From: Beverwykella pulmonaria
Taxonomy: Eukaryota; Ascomycota; Dothideomycetes; Pleosporales; Melanommataceae
Reading direction: 5' to 3'
Length of the DNA stretch: 64,000 nucleotides
Assembly: GCA_001599595.1 (NCBI GenBank)
Contig: BCHH01000022.1
Location: 1-64,000, forward strand
Part shown: positions 10,713-22,492 of the stretch, piece after piece
Numbering within the stretch: position 1 is the stretch's first letter
Layout of the letters: each line of letters starts with the position of its first letter
Program-made: the position numbers and the translations under genes
The notes under the pieces: generated by a model
Told to the model about the DNA's origin: nothing
What the model saw: only the letters and a program-made list of their open reading frames with translations
Database searches by the model: none

Positions 10713-12944
10713 CTGAGTCCAAGGTCTGATATGATGCGTCAGCGGGTTTTATATTCTTGTTTAGTCCTTTTCCGGCGCTCAATAGCATGTCCACCGCCTT
10801 TTGGACACAGAGAGTTTGCATGTTTGTGTGTTGGAAGCTGCTGTAGCCAATCAGCGCTGAGTCGTTCCTGTTGTGCACGGCATGAAGCGGCATGTGATCC
10901 GCGATCCACCATTTTGTCGATGGCTTCGCACATCCATTACATACAACCGGCTAGAAAGCACAGAATCTCCTAGGTTTTCGCCTACGCAGGTCTATCGTCT
11001 TGGATGATTGATGCCCACGATTCATGGTAGTGGTGAGTATCAAAGTGGAAAGAGGTTCGACATTTGGATGACTATCGCGTTTCTTCTAGCTAATTAAAAC
11101 AAGCTGCGCTGCCAAACATAAGAGCACAAAGGCTCTGCGCAACAATCGTGCATTATTCAACCAACTACATGAAATGGATATATACACGACAGACACCGTA
11201 ACGACACACCCCATTCTCCAACTCAAGACTGGCCTACTCGAAGTGCAGAGCGACATGTTCTTCCTGCACCATGAAGTCATTCACAGACAACTGAGAATAT
11301 ACATACCAGAAGACGGGCAACGACGTTGAACATGCTATCGAACAGAGTTACCGAAATTACTAGCCGGCATCACTGGCATCAGCCCAGCTGCTATCCACGA
11401 TATCTCTACAATCCTTTCTAGTACCCTTAGACACCTGGATGATATCCTCATCGAGTAGGACATTTCCGATGTATTGTGGATTGAGAAACCCGTTATCGAT
11501 CTTTCTGGGCCACAAGAAGATGAGCGACCTAGTATCGCGACCTCTACCAATCGAGACGTCAATTTTAACGTTACGAGCTCTGAGAAAGACATAGAGTCTG
11601 ACATGAATGCCGGACCCTTCGCACCTAGAATATATCCAGGAACTTACAGTGAGCTTTCCAGTCGTGTATCTGTTGCCGCGGACTGCGATACTCCCCCCTG
11701 CTTACACTGCCAACACCATATATGACAATATCTCCTAGTCCGCCACATTCCTCCTCCCCACACAAATGAATATCAGCGCAAACAAGCAAACACCTTTAAT
11801 AGTTTATTATTTCGCTTGTATGAATACTCCAACATATTAGTTTCCTATCGATCACACAAGAGCTGAGGCTCAACAGTTCGCTTCCTGCCCACCATATGCC
11901 ACAAGCACTCACCGCCGTTGTCTCGATTATGAAGGGTATCTAAGGAGAACTTGATAGAAGTGCTGAGAGACTTGCTAATAGAAGCATTTTTTAACGAAGA
12001 ATTGTATATGCAGAATACAGAATTGTAGTTAGAATAAAAGTATATCAAGCCCAGAGGGAGAGTGAGATGGATGAGGATGTATGAGAGTAGATTCTTGCTG
12101 CTGAAATCTCAATATCATGTACCTATCTTCTTGCATTCGGTCACATGATGGTTTACCATCAAAGCTCTGGATGCCCGACTTAGGCGCGTTTCCATCAGGT
12201 TCCGCTAGGTGGCCACTTCGGGCAGGAACTCTTAAGCTCGACCTTCGTTGGCAGCAACACAGTAACCCTTCGGGCAGGAGCCCCATTATGAATGGTTCCC
12301 TCTCTGCCGCTTATACGTCTTCCTTTCTCACGCGCGTCGCCTCGACACATTTCTGTAGCAAAACGATCACAACTTTCGCTCCTGGCTACGAGACAACTTC
12401 TTTTCCCATTTCCCAAGCGACAACGCACAAGCAAGAATGTGACGATCCCGCGACACTCACCGGGTAGCTACCTTCGCTCTTGGTAACATCGAAAGTCGCT
12501 TGCCGAGCTCTTGAAGCCCATAGCCCAGGAGCGGGTGGAGCAAGTGTGATGGAGTTGGTTGGAGCGGGTGCGTGGCGGGACAGACGGGTGGAATTAGATA
12601 TTAATGGGGGTAAGATGAATGAATGGGCGTGTTTTTGCGGAAAGTGCTTGATTGGCTTTGCAGTGAGATTTGTGATAAAGTAGGTGTACTAGTGTATACC
12701 TCTACTAACAAAGGAGACGAATAAGAGAGTACTATATATAGAGGAAGATAATAGTCCTGATTACTATACCTCCCGAGTCCAAGGCTATTTCCAATACTTA
12801 GGCCACCGTGGGTAGAACGGGAATTTCTCGAGACTAAAGAGTAGAATACTGCATTGCCTATCAATAGTATATACTACGCTAAGAAAAGTGCAAGATAAAA
12901 GGAATAGGAATAAGTATTGTATTACTTCTAATATAACAGTGCTT
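10713..12944. other. 2.2 kb intergenic stretch with one coding relic
   Basis: 10713-11080 is the upstream region of the MpaB-like gene. 11090-11725 holds a coding relic listed separately. 11730-12944 shows only scattered short frames that I could not connect with splice sites and nothing recognisable. Confidence 0.5.
11090..11725 (+). pseudogene. Unidentified coding relic, one frame with two stops
   Basis: One plus-strand frame reads as plausible protein for about 210 codons, interrupted by a TGA near 11330 and a TAG near 11455. It includes ALRNNRALFNQLHEMD, then LLAGITGISPAAIHDIST, then DISDVLWIEKPVIDL and SVAADCDTPPCLHCQHHI before a normal TGA. The composition is ordinary for protein and the stops are few, which suggests a recently disabled gene fragment. 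I do not recognise the family. Confidence 0.35.
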
Positions 12945-14902
12945 TTACAAGTTGGCCCGAACGAACTTAGATACTGGCTCCGGAAATGTTGGCAAACTGG
13001 AGAAAAAGGCAGCCAGTCTATCTTGGTCGACCATGGGTGCATTGACGAAGGCGTCAACTGCCGGGTCGTTTATCATACCTTCCAACAACGGCAACAGGGA
13101 ATTCATCGCATCGACATCGCGATGAAGCAGCTCCTGACGCGACATAATACCGTTCTCAACGTACCAACTCTGGTCTTCCATCACACACGTGGACTCGTAC
13201 AAGGCCAACACTTGCGGCGTCACACCGAGACCATGATCATTTCCGTGTTCCATAGCATCCTTGGCAGCCTCGTATGCCATGCGTTGGCCTGTAGCTTGGA
13301 CCAACGGCAGAGACAGCGGTAGGATGCGGGCGTTGAACTCTTTGCCGCGGTGTCCACCTTTAAGAGACGCGCATATCTGCCGAGCCTCGTCCCAGACTCC
13401 GGCCTCGTGGCGCGCCAGGAGACACTGCGGGTCACGCGCTTGCGGCAGTGCGTACCGCCCGAGAAGGACCTCACTCGCGAGTCGGATGCAGAGGACCACA
13501 TAGTCGCCTTCGGCGATATTATTGCCTTTTTCGGCGAGCCATAGCTCGCTAATCTGGAAGAGGTCAATACATGATAACTCTTGCGAAGACAGCTCTGTTA
13601 TGAGACGAGGGGCCTACTGACTTGATTGTGAGTGTAAAGACCTTGCCAGCCACATCGGTCCACGAGGTCACTCAGCGCCTTCTGCGTGTAGCTGAGGACG
13701 GTAGCCTTGAAAACGCCGCCGATTACGTTATGGGCGTCCAGCTTTCCGACGTTTGCCATGAACAACTGCGTCGATTTTATGGCCCAGTTGTCGAAAACAA
13801 CAGCATGCGCGAGAATCCGTGCGATCGGGCCGTACTGGGTGCTGAAGGAGAGGATAGGGACTGACTTAGGCGCACCAACCCGCCTTTGGGCGCTGTACCT
13901 ACCGGCAATACAGCCGGCTACGCGCAGAACGGTGGCATTGCTTGTAGAGAGGCAAAGCGTGCCGACAGTCACGCGGTGGATGGCGCGCAGGAAGTTTTTT
14001 CGCTCATCCTTGGGCGAGCCATGAAGGTCTCCGAGTAGGGCTCCAGCGGGCAGTGGTACGTGGCAAAAGCTCGTCGAGGAGTGGTCAATGGCCTTGGCTC
14101 CTGGACGAGCGGGAAACAAGGCACATGTAACGCCGCGGCACATCGCACCCGACGCATCGTTCAGTGGCACGATAAATGGACGTACGCCATAGTCTTTACC
14201 AGCTACCATGAGCCGGGCAAAAACAACAGCCGTGCGCGCCATACCCGAGTGCGGAGAGCTTGGAGGCATTGTCTTGGCTGCACGAGGATGGGGAGTGTGA
14301 AGCACGAAGGAGCCGTCGGTTTGAAGGGTCGCCGTGGTTTCAAGGTTTCTTGCGTCCAGCCCATGGCCCAGCTCGGTCAACAAGAACTCGCCGCATATAT
14401 CGAAGCGTTCCAAGGCTTGGAGCAAAGGCAGCAGGTCCGGCCGCTCAGAAAGAAACGAGCTGATTGTGCCCATGCAGAGGTTCCAGTGAATAGTCAGGAT
14501 AGTCCACGAACCGGAGTCCGGGGTAAATGCTGGTAGAAGATGAGCAACCAGACCGTCCAAATAGTAGGGATCAATTCTGACCATGACGATGAAAGTCCCA
14601 GAATTTTGGCTTCAGTGAACGCGTATCCTCAATTGTCATTCCTGAAAAATTGTCATTATCAGCGTTAATCGCACCTCAAGGATATTGTAGCTTTTCTCAC
14701 CGACGGCCTTGATGAAACTTCGCGCTCGCTCATATGCAAGCCTGGTTCTTGCCTCGACAGATGAGGCTTGTAGCTCACGGTACTGCTGCCAGATGGGCTC
14801 TTGGAGGATCGGCGCAAACGACTCGAGCCGAGAAAACTGGTAAGTTATGGCTTTGGGAGATGGTAAGTCATGGCTTTGGGAGATGGCTGCAGCAAACGCC
14901 AT
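12945..14902 (-). pseudogene. Acyl-CoA oxidase/dehydrogenase-like gene with one-base frameshift
   Basis: Exons 14902-14701, 14641-13622 and 13553-12945 read as an FAD-dependent acyl-CoA oxidase of about 610 residues, a peroxisome-type beta-oxidation enzyme often borrowed for side-chain shortening. Landmarks are LKPKFWDFHR, WTILTIHWNLCMGTISSF, TELGHGLDARNLETTA (the substrate/FAD loop), AAKTMPPSSP, GVRPFIVPL, and the C-terminal helices RKDVD-like HRDVDAMNSLLPLLEG. Exon lengths sum to 1831, one base too many. The break is at about 14583, where DFHR runs into GQN-stop while the next frame continues MVRIDPYYLDG. A 23-bp tandem duplication sits on the start region (see repeat). Unless the extra base is a sequencing error, no full-length enzyme is made. 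Confidence 0.75.
14839..14884. repeat. 23-bp tandem duplication over the acyl-CoA oxidase start region
   Basis: 14839-14861 and 14862-14884 are adjacent 23-base units differing at one base. On the coding strand the unit that is in frame with the protein has ATA where the other has ATG (GCCATAACTTACCAG versus GCCATGACTTACCAT). The likely original start was MTYQFSRLES. The copy that keeps ATG is now out of frame and stops after eight codons. The in-frame open stretch instead begins at ATG 14902. Confidence 0.85.
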
Positions 14903-16184
14903 CGGAAGAGAACAGTGTAGCAAGTAAAGATTACGCCTTAGTCGAATTGTCGGAGAACATGATATGGATATATCGAATACCCCCCGTCCCTTTGGATAGT
15001 TCAATTGGAGCCAAATCGATGTGTACGCCAGGATATCGATCCTATGCTTGAAAGCACCATGGGAAGTGATGGAAAGCAGTGAGTTTAATTGGAGAAGTTT
15101 TGATATTAGTGTCGAATCCGTTGTAAGAACTTATCGGAACGGCCCCGAACACTAATAGATTCATAGTATTCACCTACTTTGTTGCCTCAGCTTCACATCT
15201 ACACCATCCCAGAATGCTCGGACGCTTAGAGCACTAGCGCGTCTGGGTTTCTCTTGTAAAAGACCACTCAAAGGTCTTTCCACCCACACGCGCTTGGTAC
15301 CCGAACATCCCGGGAAGGTGTACGGGAGCTGTCAGGACCCGCCAACGGACTACCATAGCGCGTATGGCGTGACAACGGTACCACAAAATAAGCTGACCGC
15401 AGCCTTGCCGCCGTATCGATTTCACCTCAAAATCTGCCGGCGCATTGTCCAGGCCTTACATAACACCTGCAGCACGCCGCAACGCATTTAGCCTATACTG
15501 CCCAATGCATACTACGATAAAGAACTTGCACGGGTATAGATATGTGGTGTGGCACGGTATCGTACGGTATCGCCCCGTTATGGCAATACCAGCACCATAG
15601 ACCAACATCTGGATCAATATAAGGTGGACCGTTTGGGTGTATATGCCCTGATTCATTAAAAATCGGAGTCCGTAAGTAACAGGGAACTACCAGCCGGTAA
15701 CGTCAGACTCGGAGTAAGACTGGAAGCTTGGGTCATTCGAAACATTCTTGGAAAGAGACACATCAACCTGCAGATCCCTGCGTCTATGTCCCTGCAATGT
15801 AGCATTGAGGGCTAAGATCAATAAGCTAGTGACCCTTGTACTCCGGGCCGAGCCCTAGCTACGGGGGGACTGCTAGCGCCTTGGCGCGCACAGACAAATT
15901 TGTTTGACAGAAGGTGGAATTGTACGGAAGATCCGCAAACCGTTCTTGCACCCCTGCACCCCTGTGCCACACAGCCCCCAAGAGACAAAGAACCTGTTGC
16001 CGCTGCGCTTATCCCGATCGATCCATCACGCCCGCTCGTGATAGAGAAGCCCGTGCGTAATTTCGTAAACGTCCTACATATGTGTACGCGCCTGCCAATA
16101 CCTAGTTCTTCACACTCTTTGAAATTTAGTTCATGCATTGATCTCTCGTGCCCGCGAACAAGACATCACGAATCCTCAACTACA
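14903..16184. other. Intergenic between divergent acyl-CoA oxidase and SDR genes
   Basis: No coding frame is supported. It contains CGGAGTCCGTAA at 15664-15675, about 510 bp before the SDR start. The same 12-mer lies before the rhodopsin-like gene. Confidence 0.5.
15664..15675 (+). promoter_or_regulatory. Candidate Zn2Cys6-type site CGGAGTCCGTAA
   Basis: CGGA-G-TCCG is an inverted CGGA half-site pair with a one-base spacer, the kind of site bound by fungal zinc-cluster regulators. The extended 12-mer recurs only at 18172-18183 by eye. The 9-base core CGGAGTCCG also occurs at 14512-14520 inside the acyl-CoA oxidase gene. Confidence 0.35.
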
Positions 16185-17197
16185 ATGGACTATTCGGACC
16201 CTGACGCATTCACCCTGCCCTACCAGCTGACCAAGAAAGTCCGCCGTGATGTCTATCCACTGTTAGAGCCAACGCAGCCAGAGCTGTCAGCGAAGGGAAA
16301 AACAGTGCTCATTACTGGTGTTTCTGGGGGCATAGGCAAGGTAAGCATGATTTCTAGGGACTCGATTTTCTTTTCCCGTGACCAATAGATTAGGCCATCG
16401 CCGAATCGTGGGCTACCGCGGGAGCTTCTGGCATCGTCATCACCGGGCGCAACGTCGATGCGCTTGACAGCGTCGCAGCGCGGCTTCAGAGTCTTGCCCC
16501 GCCCGGCACCAAAGTCCTCGCCCAGGCAGCCGACATCACCAACGAAGCCTCGGTCGCGGCGCTCTTCGCGGCCGCCAAGGAGGCGGTCGGCAAGGTCGAT
16601 GTGCTCATCAACAGCGCGGGCAGTTTGGAAGGAGGCCTCATAGGCACCGCCGATCCCGCGAAATTCTTCAGCGATTTCCAGGTCAACGTGCTAGGGACGT
16701 ACCTAGTGACGCACCACTTTCTCGCCCAGGCAGATGGAGCCGGCACCGTCATTAGCTTCACGACGGGCGCCATCGCCACCGTGTTCCCTGGTATGGGCGG
16801 CTACACCGCGTCCAAGTTGGCCCTTACCCGTATCATGGAAAACCTGCACGCCGAGCAACCGAACATCCGCGTTTTCGTAATCATTCCAGGAATTGTCCAG
16901 ACTGGGATGACGCTCGATGCGTTGAAGCCGTATGCTAAGGATACACCCGGTCTCAGTGGTAGCTGGACACTCTTCCTATCGACCCCGCGCGCCGAATGGA
17001 TGCGCGGCAGCATAGTCAGCGTAAATTGTGAGACCCCCTTCTAGTGCTCAAACTCGCTACCCTTCTGACATAAGACCGCATCAACAGGGGATATCGAGGA
17101 GATGGAGGCTCACAAGGATCAAATTGTTCGCGACAATCTGCTCGGTCGGGCTTTTCTAAACGCCAAGCTCGGGAAAGATGGGCATCCCTGGACGTGA
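16185..17197 (+). CDS. Short-chain dehydrogenase/reductase (SDR)
   Basis: NAD(P)-dependent oxidoreductase of the classical SDR type. Exons 16185-16340, 16394-17027 and 17088-17197 give 299 residues in frame. The cofactor loop reads KTVLITGVSGGIGKAIAESW (TGxxxGIG, about residues 42-53), with the adenine-side LAQAADITN and the NSAG motif in DVLINSAGSLEGG. The active site has Ser in VISFTTG and YTASK (Tyr and Lys) in GMGGYTASKLALTR. The C-terminal SVNWDIEEMEAHKDQI matches many fungal SDRs that act on secondary metabolites or aldehydes. The start at 16185 (TACAATGGACTATTCGG) gives a normal family N-terminus. It faces away from the acyl-CoA oxidase gene across about 1.3 kb. Substrate not predictable. 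Confidence 0.88.
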
Positions 17198-18418
17198 GGC
17201 GGCGGTTAAGCGCAACGAGATCTGTATCATGGAACCGATACGAGTATACCAGAAGATACGAGACAGAGCGACCTTTGGGGATCCCGGAGCCGTTGTAGAA
17301 CGACCGGGAGGCGCTCGTGGGTGCCCGCGGGCGGCCCGCGAGGAGGAGTGACAGCCCGGGATAAGGGCGATCCCGCTATAGCTATAAACATGTCGGGACT
17401 TCTCTAAATCTCAGATTTTATTCTCTTCTTTCTTTCCTCGTCTCCCGTCCTGTGCCATGTCTATAGCTCCCGGTTATCGGTATATCAACGATCACGACAA
17501 GATATGTCTTCGCCCTGACAGTCTAGCAGAACTCTAAGTAGTAGCGAGAGTAGCGAGAGTACCAGGTTATCGTCTCTGCGCAGTATATCCCATTATCTTG
17601 CTCCGGGTGAATTTCCTCTTTATTCATATTCGCCTTTTCCGCCTTTACTTTTCTTAGCTATTCTGGTCACGCGTTTGGTGAAACCACATAGAAGCGAGTG
17701 CATTGGGTCGGATTGCGTGGAAATGTCGCCAAGGCAAAGATGCATTCCGCAATTCTACTGTAGGATATATGGACGCATCGCCGTTCTTGGACGCATCGCC
17801 GTTATAACGATATCTAACCCCTACAGATCCCTCAATCCTCAGAGCATGGATGCGCCGTTGTTTCAGTCCTGTCCTTTTCTATTTCATTGGTATCTTCTAC
17901 CTTCTGGGCCTGCATGGAGGGATACAGGGGTCCAGACAGTTCCATTGGGCGCCTTACACCATATGCAGCATGTCTCGCAGGGGGCTCATGCGCGTCCTAG
18001 ACAAATACCCCTTCGGGAGCAAATGCTTGACACATGCTAATCGTACGTCAATATTTAATTTGTAAAAATTAGGTTTGTACATGGGGCGTGGATCAAATCC
18101 AGCCAGCCAACCAACCAATAATATCTAACCAATCGCTATTACAGGCTTGTGCCTCGGGATGTAACAGCCAACGGAGTCCGTAACTTCTAACACCCTACAT
18201 ATGTTGATTCCTGACCCCAAGCCCTGTGTTACCTTTCTGGGATTGTGCGGCCATACCCCAACCTATGTCTAAGCATGCCGTATTCTATATCCATAAGGGG
18301 TGGGGTGGTGGGCTAGCTGATCCGCTAGATCAAAACCAAACCTCCACCCTCACTGCTGCTGATTCATTCCCCACCTTTTCCGAGCAGAGAGGCTTCAACA
18401 CCACCCCACCCCGTAGCA
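17198..18418. other. Intergenic, short tandem repeat, no gene supported
   Basis: Holds a GGACGCATCGCCGTT direct repeat (17771-17803, 18-base period) and CGGAGTCCGTAA at 18172-18183, about 235 bp before the next start codon. Open frames here are short and lack codon-like structure. Confidence 0.5.
18172..18183 (+). promoter_or_regulatory. Second copy of CGGAGTCCGTAA
   Basis: Same 12 bases and orientation as 15664-15675, in the upstream region of the rhodopsin-like membrane protein gene. A shared regulator of the two genes is inferred only. Confidence 0.35.
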
Positions 18419-19856
18419 ATGGGCGACCTTACCAAAACTCCCGTCATCTCCCCGCCGCATGGAACACAGTCGAATTTCGTTAATCCGGTCAACCAGTTGG
18501 CAGCTGTCTATGTCGCGTCGGGGATCGTGCTTGCGCTCTCAACGATAGGAATAGCTGCCCGGCTGTTCGTGAAGTTGGTTGTTGTCCCGGGTAGCCACCG
18601 AATCGAGGATTATCTGAGTTACTTTGCCTACGCTTCCTTTGTTTCCTATGTCGCCGTCATCCTTCATCTCTCTGGCATGGGCCTCACGCACCACATGTAC
18701 GATATTTCTGTTGCACAGATTTCCAACCTCTTGTACTGGATCAATATCGTGTATTGCATGTACTCCGTCCCTACGGCCGCCGCAAAGCTTTCAGTACTGT
18801 TCCAGCTCAAGTCGATATTCACCACCGGAACCAAAAACGCAGTCTATTGGGTCATAAGTGAGTATGCACGAGGCTAGCTACAATCAACTGCGCCTACTGA
18901 CTGGAATTTAGTTGCGTCCATCGTGGTCAATTCTATTTTTTATGCCGGTCTCTTCTTTTCCTACGTCTTTCAATGCTGGCCCCGAGAGAAGATATGGCTT
19001 GGCGACGCGGTCGCAGGCAAGTGTACCGATGCCATTCAAGTGAACCTCAGCTCCGGAGTACTCAACATCATATCTGATGTCGAGGCTCTGCTCATTCCGA
19101 CCTGGGCTATCTGGCACCTCTCGTTGTCCCTGAAACGCAAGCTGGTCGCCTTGTCTGTCTTTGGCGTCAGTTCGATGTATGTCTCACGCCTCCAAGAACA
19201 TCACTTTCCTTTTGGCTAACAGCGACCGAATAGTGCGATCGGAATAGGCATTGGGGGCATGTATATCCGCGTCGTACTCCTAACGAACATTGATCAGACC
19301 TGGTGGTTGACAAAGCTTGCGATACTCGTGTAAGTTCTTCCCGCTCAAGTTGAGTTGGACGAATACTTTATTTCTGACACGGGCATCTAGGACCGCCGAG
19401 ATATCCATCGTGATATTCGTTGGTTGTATGCCGTCTTTCTCTCAACTCTATCGCCATTACCGCGGAACTGGACCTTCCGCAAAGACCGCGAATAAGTCCT
19501 CCGAAGCTGGACTCGTAACCTTCGGCTCGTCCGAGAATAAGGGAAAATCTGGGAAGAATGGCAACCTATCAAATACCATGGCCAAATACATGGGCACGCG
19601 TAGTACTGGCTTGACCACTCTGGGTAGTCAGAGCGGCTTCGATAACGACGATACGCTCGAGCTGCGCACGCACGCTACCTTGACAGCCAACGCTGGTGGT
19701 GCGGGCACACCTGAGACGTTCACTCAGATGGATGACATGGAGAACGGTGGCGACTCCAACCCGAACGGCGCCCAACCCCACATCTGGAAAACAAGCCAGG
19801 TCCGCCAGACTTACTCCAGGCTGTCAGACGACGAATGTAACAGAAGGGGTGGATGA
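18419..19856 (+). CDS. Rhodopsin-domain integral membrane protein (PTH11/SAT4-like)
   Basis: Exons 18419-18857, 18912-19176, 19234-19329 and 19391-19856 give 421 residues. Seven membrane segments fit: they include VYVASGIVLALSTIGIAARL, the segment ending FVSYVAVILHLSGMG, LLYWINIVYCMYSVPTAAAK, the pair around NSIFYAGLFFSYVFQCWP, SDVEALLIPTWAIWHL, and AILVTAEISIVIFVGCMP. The order matches the fungal rhodopsin domain (GIAARLFVK near TM1, KLSVL after TM4, GKC and SDxxxxxIPxWAIW before TM6). The roughly 130-residue C-terminal tail is hydrophilic and Ser/Thr/Gly-rich, as in PTH11-like proteins. Such proteins are proposed surface sensors; function here is unknown. It lies between SDR and P450 genes on the same strand. 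Confidence 0.8.
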
Positions 19857-20506
19857 GATATTTGTGATGTAGGCTTAGGGTGTTCATCTATGTTGGGCCA
19901 AGTCCGTGTCTAGTTGTTTGTAATGTTTTATGCGCTGGGCTGCCTAAGAAGGACTTTTCCGAGTATTCAATGTACGAGGCAGTTCAATCCTTATCCTAGT
20001 TTGCTCTAAGACGGATAAATATTGGTATTCAAAATATCCCCTATAAAAAAGCCATCAGGAAAATTTCATTTCCGTAAATCTATACTTAAGTCTAGGCATG
20101 AGCTATCGTAGGATTTGTTGCTTTTGCTGTTCCATTCCTGAGAGCCAGGCTGAACTGTCAGTGCACCTAGACCTGGTTACAATGAGCAGGTCAATTCCTT
20201 CATGCCAAGGAATTGCTAATGTCCCGGTTTTACTGCAATTAATAAAAGAGTCTCACCTGCGCGAACGGGAAGTCCGACGCCAAAAACACCAGTCCTCTTT
20301 GGAAAACCCCGTTTGTAAAACCCCGATTAGCGAGGAGGCCAGTAAGGGTACCCAGTCGTTAACTATTTTCGGCCCCAAAGCCCATCCATGGATCGGGATG
20401 AAAAGCACTTCGCGCATCCACAGCCCCTCGTTGTCCCCAGCCAAAAGACACATATATCAACCGTAAATTGCCTTTTTCCTTGCACGTCCTTGTCATTTAC
20501 AACAAA
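19857..20506. other. Intergenic, P450 upstream region
   Basis: Nothing recognised beyond an AT-rich stretch near 20020-20095. The P450 frame extends upstream to 20468 only through a TTG codon, so ATG 20507 is preferred. Confidence 0.5.
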
Positions 20507-22492
20507 ATGATGGCTCCAGTGTCTCCAAAGGCCATCGCGCCATTCTTTCTCGGTGTGATCATTCATTTGAGCTTTTTCATCCGTGGCGAATGGCACCTCC
20601 GTGCTCCGACTATCTTCCTAGGCCATGCGATTGTCTTCACTCTCCTTTTAGCCAAACAGCTATTCTCTGGGCTCACAACTTGGTATGGAGCTGCGCTACC
20701 TTTCCTGGTCTATCTCTGTGGCCTTCTTGTCAGCATGGCCATATATAGACTTTTCTTCCATCGCCTGAGATCTTTTCCAGGCCCTCGCCTGGCCGCATTG
20801 TCAAAGCTATGGCACGTTTGGCTTTGCCGAAATTCTAAGAATCACCTTTTGTTGGAGTCATGGCGTCAGAAGTATGGGACCTTTGTCAGGACTGGTCAGT
20901 CTTTTCCTAGCCACCAGGTCCGCCTGATCGCATTCACTAATTTGTCTCCAAGGTCCGAGCGAGATTACCATTTTTCATCCTGCCGGTCTCGAATGGCTAG
21001 ACGGGCCCCAGAATCGCAATGCCAGATCTGACTGGTATGATCTCTTATATCCGAGCATCCAGGTGTTTAGTAGAGACCCTGCCATCCAGATCGCTCGTCG
21101 AAAGGTTTGGGACAAGGCAATGTCATTATCTTGTGGGTGCCTATTGACTTTCCATTGGATCGCGTCGACTATCTCTTAGCTAACATGACCGCGTAGCTAT
21201 AAAGCAGTATTATCAAAGGATCACAACCCATGTGCTTAAACTCGAAAGCATCATCAGCGCGCAGAGAGCCAAGCCCATAGTCGTCAACGACCTGCTATAT
21301 CAGATGACATTTGACGTGCTCAAAGACATTGGCTTTGGCCAGGCGAATATGGAGAGCAAAGATGGGGCTTCCGTCCTTGGGGGTTCCCTGAGCATTATTG
21401 GGCCTACCAATCCCGCGCCCTGGATTCTACGGCTAGCATTTGCTCTCTTTCCACGAGTCTGGAACATTCCGAACTGGTTCAAATTTCTCGAGCTTACTCA
21501 AAGTATCGTAATGAAGAGGATAGAGGTAAGGGCTTATAGTCTGAAGTTTCATATTTCCCTTCTGTGAAATAAATGTCGATTCAGCTAACGGAGCCGCATT
21601 AGAGCAAGCCAGAGTCGGTTGATATAGCTTCGTTCTTCATTGAAGATTCTCAACGCAAAGAGGCAGATATGATCAGCCGTGAAGCAGTCGGCGGCGAATG
21701 CGGTGTTATACTCCTCGCAGGAAGGTTGGTTCTTCTCTGAATCCGAAGGAAAGGCGGACAGCGGACTGACACACAATAGTACCGCCGGTCCGAGTCTCAT
21801 CCTCCTCTTTTACTGCCTCGCCCGCTGGCCCGAGCATGCAGAGAAAATTCGCCAGGAGCTGCGGAATGTAGACTACAATGACATGACGGCTTTGTCTGCG
21901 CTGCCGCATCTCACAGCCACGATCAATGAGTCCCTGAGACTTTACCCCGCGGGGCCAACCTTTGGATCGCGGTTAACCCCACCCGAGGGCCTCAATTGTG
22001 ATGGCGTATATATACCCGGTGGCACCAAAGTCGTTGCCCCACGCTGGAGTCTTGGACGACGTAAGTTATTGCTAAACTTTATGATTTGAATGTTTCTGAA
22101 CACGGCTGACATGATCTCTTTTGACATCAGTTGAAGAAGCCTATGTAGCCCCACACGAGTTTATCCCTGAACGCTGGTACAGCAGGCCTGAGCTTGTCAA
22201 AGACAAGAGAACCTTCGCCCCCTTTTCCATGGGTACGTTGATCTCTACATGAGGTTTCCATAATCCGTGCCGAAAGTAACCCTTCATAGGTCGTAACAGC
22301 TGCGCTGGCAAAAAGGTAGCCATGTCCCAGATGAGACTTGCCGTTGCTATACTTCTCTCCAAGTATTCCATTCGTTTTGCCCCAGAGACGTCTGATGAGA
22401 TGCTTGTGGAAAAGAACATGAGGGATCAATTGACGCCACTTCCGGGTGATTTGAAGTTGATTTTTGAGAAACTGGAATCGCCTATTTATTAG
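20507..22492 (+). CDS. Cytochrome P450 monooxygenase
   Basis: ER-anchored heme monooxygenase. Seven exons (20507-20894, 20953-21132, 21197-21525, 21603-21724, 21780-22060, 22131-22232, 22290-22492) join to 534 residues. The N-terminus has several hydrophobic segments, then FFHRLRSFPGPRLAALSKLW (the proline/glycine hinge). The I-helix oxygen motif is LLAGSTAG (about residue 338), the K-helix ExxR is ESLRLYP (about 390), and PERW is present. The heme loop is FAPFSMGRNSCAGKK with Cys at about 472. All hallmark residues are intact. The sequence fits the fungal CYP group that hydroxylates secondary metabolites, but the family number cannot be set by eye. Its neighbours are a rhodopsin-like protein and an SDR on the same strand. 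Confidence 0.9.
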
